Part shown: piece by piece, positions 12,841 to 22,727 of the stretch | Layout of the letters: the number at the start of each line of letters is the position of its first letter | How positions within the stretch are numbered: the first letter of the stretch is position 1 | Assembly: GCA_009741485.1 (NCBI GenBank) | Contig: CM019217.1 | Coordinates: forward strand, 49,217,153-49,281,152 | Length of the DNA stretch: 64,000 bases | DNA from: Malurus cyaneus samueli | Lineage: Eukaryota; Chordata; Aves; Passeriformes; Maluridae | Direction: 5' to 3' | Notes under the pieces: model-generated | Database searches by the model: none | What the model was told of the DNA's origin: nothing | Seen by the model: the letters and a program-made list of their open reading frames with translations, nothing else | Position numbers and translations under genes: made by a program

Positions 12841-15800
12841 TAAATACAGTCCAGGTATAAAAGAAATAACCCTGTTACTTGATCTCAATTATCAGCTAAA
12901 ATGTCTTGGGCCATTAAGAATGAAGAGTAATTAAATAGTAACATTAATTAACAATGGGCATTTATGTCATCCTGTTTAGAGTAACACTTTTGCGACTTGG
13001 AATCAGGCAGATTCAGCAGAGCAGTGATAACAAACAAATCTTCAGGAATGAAGGTATATTGGTCCTTGTTCAATTGGCTGATAATATCTCCTGGTCTGCC
13101 CATAGCATGTTTTAACAAGATCTCTGCGCTCAGGGCTTTGTTTCTTCTGTTCCGCAGCTGCAGCGTAAAGCAGGTATGTGACTCCTCAAGGGGGCTAAAG
13201 TTACACCCAGGAAGGGTTGGAGCAGTCAGCGAAACGTGCCCGCCATTCCGAGCACGTAGGACGGTGTGCCGGGAATCGCAGGGAATCACACCGGCACGCC
13301 AGTGCGTGAGTGAGAGGCGAGAGGGCTTTCTCTGGGGGCTCATCTCAGCAGCACAGCACTGGCTGCCATGATAACAACTCTTGCTGCCAGGAGAGAGCAG
13401 CTTAAAATATTTGTGTGACAGCACATTTGGACAGGATTGCACATGCGTGAGAAAGGATAGCTATCTTGTTGAAACAAGAAAGTTTGCTCCTGTCCCTTTG
13501 TGGTGCCTTCTGTGTTTTGTTCTGCCCTGATTTTCCTGTTAAATCTTCATAATACTGTTTATCCATACTTCCTTCACTGTTACCAGTTGTCAGGTTTTCT
13601 GTGTTTGCTTTTTGCTCATTCTCGTTCTTCCGAAGTCCAGTAGCTCACATTTTGTTGCCATTTTTGGGATTGTAGTGTATCCTTCTGACCATGCATTGCC
13701 ATGTGAAATGTCATTTCCCTTTCCCAGCATCCTCTTTCATGAACCTCTGGGTCCACAGCTGTAAGTAGGTGAATATTGAAAAGCACTCAGGGAACTTGAG
13801 TAACAGGGATAAAATGGTGGAAACTGGTATTATCTAAAATTCAGCAATTCTCTGTGAGACTACACCTGCTGCTGAATGTCCTGCCTTACAAAGGAGGTGC
13901 TTTGTTGTGGTCATCTAAATGCCAGACACTGTGTTGTCAGTGTCAAGCTACTTGCAGCACCTTTTAAACCACCTGATGAGTGGAGAAGCCAGCTGCCCTC
14001 TGCACCCCTAATTGTCTGTAGATGCCTCTGAAATCAGAGAAAAGCAAGTTCCAGGGACATCAGCAGAGGATCGACAGTATTCCTCTGGGGCCACCCATCA
14101 GTCCTACACTGTGCAGCATGTGGAGTCCCATTTTTATGCCTTCTGACAGTAAAGCCAAAGGATGATTAACATGACCTCAGGGAACAGTAAGGGAAATGGC
14201 CATCCACTGCCTGCTGATGCTTATTGTAAGTCAGAATGATGGCCTGTAGAAGGATACGAGTGCTTCTGGCACAGAGACCATCTTTGAGTCATGATTGATT
14301 GTCATTCTGCCCAATGAAGCCTTAACCATAAATAGTAGTAGTATGTGAAATCAAGTATTTAAAAACATAAGCTTATTCCAGACTAGCCTTAACAGTGAAA
14401 ATGTGACAACAGATGAGGGGAGAAAAGCATTAACAAAACTGGATACTAAAATATACATGCCTTTTGTCAGTGTGAGAACTGAGATGAAGGCAGAATCTCT
14501 GGCTATTTCAATTAGAAGGTAACCAAAGCTATGCAACATCACAACTATAGAGAAAATACTTTTCTCTGGAGAAAAACCTTTCTCAAATTTCCTTTGCCAC
14601 AAAAATTACCTGAAGCAGATACTACTTCTTCTTTTGTTGTTTATGAGGTACTGAAAAAGTTTGATGTACTTGCTATTTTGGTGTCAGATGCTCTTGCAGA
14701 CCAACAGGATCTGGAATAATTTGATGTAGCTATCCTGGGTATCCCAGAGCTAAAGTCACAGCTCAGTGGTATGAGCTTGATTTTTATTGCTGTATTTTAC
14801 CGAAGGTGGTTGATCACAGTGATATGAAAACCTGCCATAAGATGACTGTCATTCACCTGAAGATGGTGTTAAATTGTCAAAACTCTGCTTTCTAATTAAG
14901 ACTTTCCTCTCCCTGATTTACTAAATGTGGAAGTGGAACTAAGCTCATCAAAAACTTACATACAGAGGTAAAGCAAAACCTGTCGCTTTCAAGACAAGTA
15001 ACCAAAATTCAAAAGGCAATCAAGCCAAGGAGGTAGAACCTCCAGAATGTTTGCAAAGGTCACATACTGGAGTGCTGGAAAGCTAGGAGATGCCCAAGTT
15101 GAGTTTATCCCTGAAATCCTTACTCTCTCAGTTATGTACATATGTCTGATTGCATACCGGTCTCCCCACAGGATTGTTTCCTCATTAAGTCCCTGGTCCC
15201 TTCTCAGCATCAGCCTTTTTTCACACATTTCCCCAGCTCCACACAACCATATTCCAAAATGTGCCTCTGGAGCATCAGTGAGTTGGTCTTCATACTCTGG
15301 GATTTCTTCCTTGCTTTGATAATCTGATAAGAGAGATTACTAAATTTGAATGCTCTGTGGCTGATGCTGACCTTTTGCTACTGTCACATCACTTAGCAGT
15401 TCCAGTGCAGGGAATGTGTCTACAGAGGGAATCTTGTTCAATGATCAGCCAGAATTAGACACTTCAGAAAATTTTTCCCTGTTGCACTTCTAGCAATTCT
15501 CTTGTGTGTGAACTAAGATCTCTTTCTTATAGCTCAGAAATTTGTGCAATTTGGCCAAATGAGGTATGTTCATGACGACCAAATTTTGAACTTTTTGCTT
15601 CTAAGTGCAAAGGCATTACATCTCCTTAGAAAAGTAGCTCTTAGATAGTTATTATTTTAGCCCAGAAAATGTGTTCGTTAAGAATGAACTGTGGAAACCA
15701 GCTGAATGGTTTTATAGACTGCATACCTCTCAAAGAGTGAACTTTTAGTTCAGAGGTAAAACTTGACAAATTGAGAAGTATCTGAAAATAGGGCCCAAAA

Positions 15801-17000
15801 GGAAAGAAAAACTGTCAGGCATCCTGAACTAGCAGCAGTAATTCAAACCTTTCTCACTGTTTTTTTCAAATTATTTTTTTTTTGGACATGCAAGGCCTGA
15901 AAGAACGAATACACTTACTGAGTAGCTGCCCCAGAAGAGTGTTGATGCAATGCCATTTGCAAAAAACAGAATGCAGCCTTAGCACTGAGAAGCCCAAAAA
16001 CTGATTAGGTGAACAAGCCTATGCTTACTGTGTACTGGCCAGGGAGTGCTTTTTCTAAAGCCCCTTATTTGTTGCTGGCATGACATCTCTGGCTTGACAT
16101 TTAGATTCCTACAGCATTCACGGGGTAAAAGCCACTACAGTCCCCCTCCAATAAAGGGCGGGTCTTAAGAACCATAAGGAAATGAAACGGTAGGACTGAC
16201 ACATGGGCTCACGGGGAAGAGACACCTGGAGTTACTGAGTTGAGCTGAACAAATCCAGGTGGTTTTAGTAGCCAGCTCTTCAGATCCGTGTTTCAGAGCT
16301 CTCTGTGTCCTGTCTGAGTCCCAATATTAAGACTATAAGGATCCCTGTGTGTTTTCTTTTTCCCGGGCATGGCTGTTTCTCATCTGGCAGCATCCTATCA
16401 AATGCAGAGCTGCACCGTTGACTTGCATCACTGATGGATCGAGCCCTCTGGGAGTCAGCATAATTGGAGATCAGCAATCTGGATTCCTGCCTTGGAAACA
16501 TCAGGAAAGTGTCTGTACCGGATGGAGAATCAAACCATATTCAAAGTAATGGGAATGTTTAAGCTGTGGTAACTTTAAAAAAAATCCCTCTGTTACATTA
16601 TTTTAGTAAATATTTGTAGGTGTCTGTAATAGGGGGCAATTGCTGTATTTCCTTTCAAACTAAAGGAGAGCAGTTTTCAGTAATATTGGATGAAAGCAAG
16701 GAATTCTAATGGATGGGTTTAACCTGATTTTTGCTGGCAGATAGTGCTTTCCAGCAGTTCTCAGGTGTCTCTTCTTGCAGCACACAAAAACTAGTTTGTG
16801 CCTGGTCGTTCCCTTTTCCGATACAAGAATTCCACAGTGGCTGGCAAGCAGTGAGGATCCCCCTTCGTCAGGGAGCTGGGATGGGTTGCATGTGTGGAAA
16901 TCCAGAGGGGCAGGTATGAGGGAGGTGAATTGGACATGTCTGGCTGCAAAAAGAGAAAGAGGAATGGCATGTTGGTGCCAGCAGGAAGGTGAGTGTCCAC

Positions 17001-17239
17001 AGAGGGAAGGAAAGAGGGAGGGAGGGCAGGAAGGAAGGAAGGCAGGAAGGAAGGAAGGCAGGAAGGAAGGAAGGAAGGCAGGAAGGAAGGCAGGAAGGCA
17101 GGAAGAGGCAGGAAAGGAAGGAAAGCAGGAAGGAAGGAAGGAGGAAGGAAGGCAGGAAAGGAAGGAAAGGAAGCAGGAAGAGGAAGGCAGGAAGGCAGGA
17201 AGGCAGGAAGGCAGGAAGGAAGGAAGGAAGGAAGGAAGG
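17001..17239 (+). repeat. GGAA/GGCA purine tandem array
   Basis: An imperfect array of GGAA units interspersed with GGCAGGAA, all purines apart from an occasional C. Long Arg/Lys/Gly/Glu-rich ORFs here are only translations of the repeat. Its inverted counterpart at about 26420-26705 is pyrimidine-rich but irregular. Confidence 0.93.
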
Positions 17240-20174
17240 TGAGCTGCAGCTCCGAGGGGCTGGATGTGGTAGCATGACAGTGCAGACAGCTTTCAGGTAA
17301 GGTTGGAGGCCAGGTTCCAGAGAGCCCTGAATAATTTGTAGCTCAAAGGAAGTTAAAGAGTTAGGTTGGATTGCAGGAAATGGGGTGTAGGTGTGTTAAT
17401 ATGGCTGTGGATGATGTACAAGATGTTTCCATATGTTTCCACATGTTCCTTGTGCCAATGAAGTAAAAAGAATTTGGTTTGGGAATTTTGAGAAAACTTC
17501 TGCATCTCTTCTTTAACTTACCTTCATCTCAGAAGCAAAGGATCTGAGATGCATTCAGAGTGCCCACAAAACTGGTGCTAGAAGAAGGGCTGTGCCAGAA
17601 ATGTGTTTCTTCTTGAGGGCAAAAAATAGCTGAGCCACAATTTCCATTTTCATCAAGGGGTGAGGCCCAGAGCTGGGGACAGGTACAGGGACATGATGCT
17701 GAATGAAAACTTACCATTTCCATTTCAAGGTGGGAGACTGCCTAATGAGAAAATGAGGGGAGCAGAGGCAGCTACTTTTCCAGTCCCCATCCACAGTTCA
17801 TTTGTAAGAAAGGCCCACACCCCAAGGTTAGCCTGCTGAGGATGTGTGCCATGTGGACCACCCAGAGGAGAACCAGAGGTGCAGCATGTGTGGTTTAGAG
17901 CTTTTGGCCCCAAGAACTCTAGCAGACAGGAACCCAAACAGCAAAAGAGTCAGGGTCTAGTCCTGACAGTGGATCCATGAGCTTTAAGAAGCCTAGGAAA
18001 AGAGCACAAAAAAGGAAGGAGTAATAATATTAGAAAAAAAGCTAAACCAGTTATCAGTCTAATGAACTGCTGCATTCCCCAAGGGCTCACTTTGCCTCCT
18101 TTTTCTAATTCTAGTGCAATGCTTATAATACTTGATGGATCTGGGTAGGTTTACCGTGGTCAGTTTGTAGATAAACACTGGAGTCAGTAACAGAATGAAC
18201 AAGAACTGAATGTGAATTTCAGTTTGTTTCTTTTTTTTTTTTGCAACTTTCTTTCAGAACAACCTCAATATTTATAAAGGCAGGACAGCTCCCATGTTCT
18301 CATGTCACAACATATTGTTCTAGCTGCATTCCTGCTAAAAATGAAATAAGAATGATTTCTGATCAAAAACCAGAGCCTGTGATTTTTAGCTTTCTGTCCT
18401 TCCCGTGAAAGTACAGACTGTGGTGAAAAGGACAATCTGGGATTGCTTTTTTAGGATTCATCATGAGACAGTTGTAGCTACCTCATGGATAGACTCCTAT
18501 ATGTAACAGTCCTCATCTCCCAGGCTCAGGGCAGAATGCAGGATAAAATAGATTTGAATCCAAAACCAAAACAAAAACCATAAATACCCTCCCCTCTCAA
18601 ACGGCAAACAAACAAAAGCCCCCTGAACTCTACAAAACAAAAGATTTCAGAAAAAAATTCTGTCTGAATTGGATTCCGCACTTCTTCCCCAACACAAAAA
18701 AAGTGTACAACTTTCCAGGCTGGAGTAAAAAGGTTATATATAGCACTGCAATTTAATTCACATGACAATTAAAAAATACATGAAATGGTCTTCCTTATGC
18801 ATGAGAAAAGATTATCAGAGTTTTCCCCTTTTCCTCTTTTAGCTTATTAAAAATGTAACTCCTTCAAGAGTAATAAATTAACTCGGAAAGGATTGCTTAA
18901 CTGAGACACAGGTTGTGATTAAAGGAAGTTTGGAGTTCAGGAGAAGTCTGTGTTTGAAACACGTCCTCAGTGTTTGGAGTATTGCATATGGTTTTTGACA
19001 ACTAATTTGGGCGAAAAGCGGTAAGGAATGAACCTCAACAGGAAAAGCTCTTGTTTTTTGTCACTTTGTGACATTACTGAAACACCGTTTCCCCTCATTT
19101 GTATTTCTCCCCCCCCCACCATAAGTTTGTGTTAAAATGTATCAAAACAGAAAAGACTTTGAAAAAGGCAGCAGAACTGTCATAAAGGATGATGCTAGCT
19201 AGTCGGGAGGTTATGCTTTATTATGTAAATCTTTATTATGTATGTTTGGGGGTATTTCAAAATGCATATCATGTGGTTAGAGGCAGCTAATTAGCTAGAT
19301 AAACTGTACTGCTTCCAAATCAAGTGTACCAATCCATAATATAAATGCCAGGAATGTGACTTATTGCACATCTTTGCCCTACTTGATTGACCAAAACTGT
19401 CCCTCATCTGTACCAGTCATCTCACTTGTTGGAGCATCAGCTATGTGGCTGCTGGTCCTTGCCAAACTCCACTGCTCAATTCCACCTTGTCTTGGTGCTC
19501 CTGGGAAAAGGTTCCTGCAGTGCTTTCCCATGGGTAATTCACTAATGTCGAGCACTCCAAGCTTGAATTACGTTTGGAGCAGAAGGAAATAAAACTTCAG
19601 TCTGCACATAAATCCTTCACTTACTTACATATAAAACCAATGAAACAGTACAATCTCCCCTTCTTTTTCTGTAATTTACAAATGGTTAAAATTATTTTCT
19701 TGGCAGAAACATCCATTTCTTAACTGCTTAGTGCCCAACGCTGGCAACACCAGGCTGCAGCAATGGCTCTGTAAGTATCAGCCCTTGCTCTGGAGGCACC
19801 AAGAGGAGCTGGATGATGAACTTGCAGTGCATAATTTATTCAGTGAATATAGGCCCTTTTTTGTGCTTCCAATAACTCTGGGGAAAGCAGGTGGGCTTGG
19901 TTGGGTTTTTTTGAATAGTTTGCTGAAATTCTTTAAGGAACTGCAGTGTGTATGTATGCAGTATCTGTACATCAGCGACTTGGGAGAAGCTTTTTTTATG
20001 TTGGCAGTTCAGGTGCGGAGTACGCGTGGCCTGCCCGGACAGGTGCCATGCACCTCCTGTGCTCTGGCACAGGCAAAGGGCAAATGTTGGGAAAGCACTT
20101 GTGGCGAGTGCCGAGACACTTGTGTAACATCTACGGTTCAGCTGGCTCCATTTCGACTAAATATGCCTGAAATC

Positions 20175-20439
20175 CTAAACTATGCAGGTAGAGCATCTGG
20201 AAAACAAAGAGGCAGTGTTCATAAACTGAGGGCTTTTTAAGTTATGCTTAGGTTTTGCTTTAGTTCGCGCAGGCTGCAATAATATACCTTCCTCATTGGC
20301 ATGAACGAAAATACCCCCGTTCACCTCCCGGGGGAAGGAAGGGGGAGGTGGGAAATAAAACGAACGCCGCGTCCTTAGCCCCCTCCTAAACTTTCCTAGC
20401 CTGAAGCAGAAAGCCATCTTTCCTCGATGGGGGCTAGTT
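20175..20439. other. Transition from AT-rich upstream DNA into the CpG island
   Basis: Short unique segment between the end of the duplicated arm (20174) and the CpG island. It is not duplicated elsewhere in the window. No gene seen. Confidence 0.6.
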
Positions 20440-20608
20440 CAGCAGGTACAGCGACGTGGCCTCCCGAGCGCTCCCGGTCTGTCTCTCGGCGAGCCCCCTG
20501 CCCCGCGGCGCCCGCAGAGGGGCTGTCCCCGTCTCGGTGTGTGTGTCCCCAGCCCTCCCTGCGCAGCCGCCGGCGGCGGTCGCGGGGAATCCTCCCCGAG
20601 AGGCTGGG

Positions 20609-20615
20609 ATAAATA
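20609..20615 (+). promoter_or_regulatory. Weak TATA-like element in the CpG island
   Basis: ATAAATA sits in otherwise GC-rich DNA about 730 bases before the CXXC4 start codon. If used, it would place a start near 20640. CpG-island promoters are often TATA-less, so this is only a candidate. Confidence 0.2.
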
Positions 20616-20738
20616 CTCCGTCGTTAGTACAGCTGCAGGCGCCGGGATCACAGGCTGTGAAATTGCTGAAGTATTTTTTTTTTTTTAACTACCCCCGTGC
20701 CCCCGCGCCCCAGGCAGCCCCCCCCGTGCCCGGAGGCG

Positions 20739-20770
20739 GCGGGGAGGGAGTGGGGAGGGGGGGCCGGGGG
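20739..20770 (+). other. Candidate G-quadruplex motif upstream of CXXC4 start
   Basis: Repeated runs of three or more G separated by one to three bases (a run of four, three, four, seven and five G) fulfil the usual intramolecular G-quadruplex pattern on the coding strand. It lies in the promoter or 5' UTR part of the CpG island. Confidence 0.6.
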
Positions 20771-21163
20771 AGAGCCGGTGCCGCCGCAACCAGCGCCCGG
20801 CGGAGCCAGCTGTGCCGGCAGGCAGCTAATGACCGCCGGGCTCAGAAGGACACCGTGGCAGCTGGCGGCTCCTCCCCCACCTCCTCTTTTTTTCTTTTTT
20901 CTAATTCCTTTTATTTTTTTTTTCCCCGCCCTTTTTCCCTGCCTTTTCATTTTTCCCGGTGCTGGTAGGTGGGCAGCTCCCGGTCCCCGGGTCGTGTCCC
21001 CCCCCAACCTTGTCCCGGGACCGGGCTCGCTCACCGGCCGGCGCTTCGAGCCCTCTGCCCGCGGGTACGGCGGTGTGTGCCCCACCCGTGTGTGCTCCCC
21101 TCCCCCGGGGTGGCCGTGGCGGCCGTGAGCGCCCCCCGCGCGCGCGCACCCCCTCGGAAATGA

Positions 21164-21177
21164 CTTTTGTGTTTCAG
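21164..21177 (+). other. CXXC4: Possible 5' UTR splice acceptor before the CXXC4 start
   Basis: A pyrimidine-rich tract ending in TTTCAG occurs 165 bases upstream of the start codon and interrupts CpG-rich sequence, as a real acceptor might. A possible donor is GCTG|GTAGGT at 20965. If both are used, the 5' UTR is split by a short intron. This is sequence pattern only, with no transcript evidence. Confidence 0.35.
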
Positions 21178-21341
21178 CTGCGGCAGCTCCCGTGAGGATG
21201 CGGAGGAACGGCTGCCCGGCCAAGCACCGACCGCGGGGATGCGTCCGGAGGAGGAGGATTAAGCGACCCCTCCCCGCCCCGTCCCCTCCCTCCGACCCCC
21301 AGGCCCCCGTCCCGTCCCTTCCCGCCGCATCCCCCGCCACC

Positions 21342-22399
21342 ATGAACACCAACGTGTGCGTGGAGAGCGGCCCCAACCCCGAGGCGCCGGGGCTGCCCAA
21401 GGACAGCCACCTGCCCGAGGGGGCCCTCAACAGCCTTGTGGATTACAACTCGGAGATGGAGAGGTACCGCTCCTTCGCCACCTTCTACAAGACCAACGGC
21501 GGCGCCTTCCCCAGGCGGCCAAGATCGCCCGCATCACCACCCCCATCTTCCCCAGCGCGGCCGCCGCCGCCGCCGCCCGCATCGGCATTCCCCGGACTGC
21601 GACACCGCCACGCCGCCGCCGCCACCGCCATGCTCTGGGGCAGCGGCGGCGGCGGCGGCGCGGCGGCGGCGCGAGGAAACCCCCCTCCTCCTCCGCCGCC
21701 CCGCCCGCCTCCGCGGCCGCCGCCGCCGCCTCCTCGCTGCACGCCGGCAGGGGCGGCATGCACCACCGGAGCGACTCGCAGCGGCTGGGCAAGCCCGGCT
21801 GCCCGCCGGCCGAGCAGCCCGCCCTGCCCCATGGCTAACGGCAACTTCCTCTCCACCCTCGCCCCCGAGCACTGCCGGCCGCTGGCCGGCGAGTGCATGA
21901 ACAAGCTCAAGTGCGGCGCCGCCGAAGCCGAGATCATGAACCTCCCCGACCGCGTCGCACCTTCTCGGCCATCCCGGCGCTGGGCGGCCTCTCCCTGCCC
22001 CCCGGGGTCATCGTCATGACGGCCCTGCACTCCCCCGCCGCGGCCTCGGCCGCCGTGACAGACAGCGCCTTCCAGATCGCCAACCTGGCGGACTGTCCGC
22101 AGAGCCACGCCTCGGCCTCGCCCGCCTCCGCCCTGGGCGCCGCCGCCGGCGCGGGGGCGGCGGAGGCGGTGGCGGTGGCGGCGGAGGCGGAGGGGGGCGG
22201 CGGCACCGGCGGCGGGGCCGGGGCCGGGGCGGGCAACCCCGCCAAGAAGAAGCGGAAACGCTGCGGGGTGTGCGTGCCCTGCAAGCGGCTCATCAACTGT
22301 GGAGTCTGCAGCAGTTGCAGGAACCGCAAAACGGGACACCAGATCTGCAAATTTAGGAAATGTGAAGAGCTTAAGAAAAAACCGGGCACTTCGCTAGAG
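21342..22399 (+). CDS. CXXC4: CXXC4 (IDAX) main coding exon, with frame breaks
   Basis: This exon encodes almost all of CXXC4/IDAX, a CXXC zinc-finger protein known to bind unmethylated CpG DNA, to inhibit Wnt signalling by binding the Dishevelled PDZ domain, and to regulate TET2. The start ATG at 21342 lies in a strong Kozak context (GCCACCATG). The N-terminal reading ([17 protein letters not shown], then [20 protein letters not shown]) matches the long isoform. A second family start, [14 protein letters not shown], is at 21758. Conserved blocks follow: MANGNFLS (21831), [47 protein letters not shown], an Ala/Gly-rich linker, then the CXXC domain and KKPGTSLE before the splice donor. Six frame changes are needed, at about 21509-21513, 21590-21595, 21612-21615, 21660-21740, 21827-21830 and 21956-21958. 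Repairing the frame gives roughly 354 codons here plus 14 in the last exon, close to the length I recall for the mammalian long form (about 367). Identity is very secure; the exact protein is not. Confidence 0.95.
22241..22384 (+). other. CXXC4: CXXC zinc-finger domain coding segment
   Basis: The frame that begins at about 21958 continues uninterrupted through a basic stretch (KKKRKR, a likely nuclear localisation signal) into [19 protein letters not shown], then [21 protein letters not shown]. The eight zinc-binding cysteines of the two CXXCXXC-type clusters plus the distal pair are present. KTGHQ is the DNA-reading loop of family members that bind unmethylated CpG. The same KTGHQI segment matches the internal KTXXXI motif described for IDAX binding to the Dishevelled PDZ domain. 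No key residue is missing. Confidence 0.96.
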
Positions 22400-22727
22400 G
22401 TCAGAGGAGATGATTTCTTTTTCCCCAGCCTCCCGCCGTCCTCCTCAACCCCCTGCCCCCGCCCCTCCAGTGCTTCTTGTCTAGCTTCAAGATGCAGCAT
22501 CCCTTCTCCGAGGCCTCCTTCAGGCTCTGAGGGAGCCCCCGCCGCGGGCGCGGTTCCCGCGGCGCGGCCCCGCCCGCCCCTCTCCGCCCTGCAGGGAAGA
22601 GAAACGCCGCCTCCCGCGGCGCCCCGCCGAGCCGGCCCCGCCGCTGCCCCCGGCCCCGGGCCGAGGAGGGACGGCCGGGGGCGCCGGCCCCCGCCCCGCC
22701 AGATCGTGGCCGTTTCGGAACACTCAT

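Larger units (their letters stand above)
8072..20174. repeat. Inverted duplication 1, left arm (likely the genuine copy)
   Basis: About 12.1 kb whose reverse complement reappears at 22728-35349. Matching landmarks: ACTGAATCAT at 8072 pairs with ATGATTCAGT just before the N gap; the segment around 16290-16540 pairs with about 27130-27415; the segment around 19870-20174 pairs with 22728-23010. The left copy reads as ordinary intergenic DNA, with clean simple repeats (GGAA array at 17001), so I take it as the correct one. No gene is recognised inside it; ORFs are short and are not kept in the other arm. Confidence 0.9.
20440..22715. promoter_or_regulatory. CXXC4: CpG island spanning CXXC4 promoter region, 5' UTR and coding exon
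   Basis: This block is very GC-rich with dense CpG, in sharp contrast to the AT-rich flanks on both sides. It begins about 900 bases before the start codon, covers the entire coding exon, and continues about 300 bases into the intron. Such islands are typical promoters of developmental regulators. The transcription start cannot be placed from sequence alone. It contains G-runs at 20739-20770, long T-rich tracts at 20671-20684 and 20887-20932, and an ATAAATA element at 20609. Confidence 0.85.

Noticed and set aside
12948..13442. 164-codon minus-strand ORF in a CpG-richer patch
   Set aside because: No similarity to a known family; an overlapping plus-strand ORF of similar size suggests chance in GC-richer sequence, and the mirrored copy is broken.
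16775..17300. Long Arg/Lys/Gly/Glu-rich ORFs on the plus strand and a Leu/Pro/Ser-rich ORF on the minus strand
   Set aside because: They are translations of the GGAA simple repeat in several frames; a stop-free purine array is expected to give this.
19731..20240. 169-codon plus-strand ORF just upstream of the CpG island
   Set aside because: No recognisable domain, no splice or promoter support, and the frame is not kept in the mirrored copy.
21342..22399. Reading the CXXC4 exon as a pseudogene
   Set aside because: Splice sites, zinc finger and the distant last exon are intact, and the frame changes sit at short C/G runs, which points to sequencing error.
20648..22500. Long minus-strand ORFs across the CXXC4 CpG island (up to about 284 codons)
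   Set aside because: GC-rich DNA has few stops in any frame. These are low-complexity Gly/Ala/Arg shadows of the plus-strand gene.
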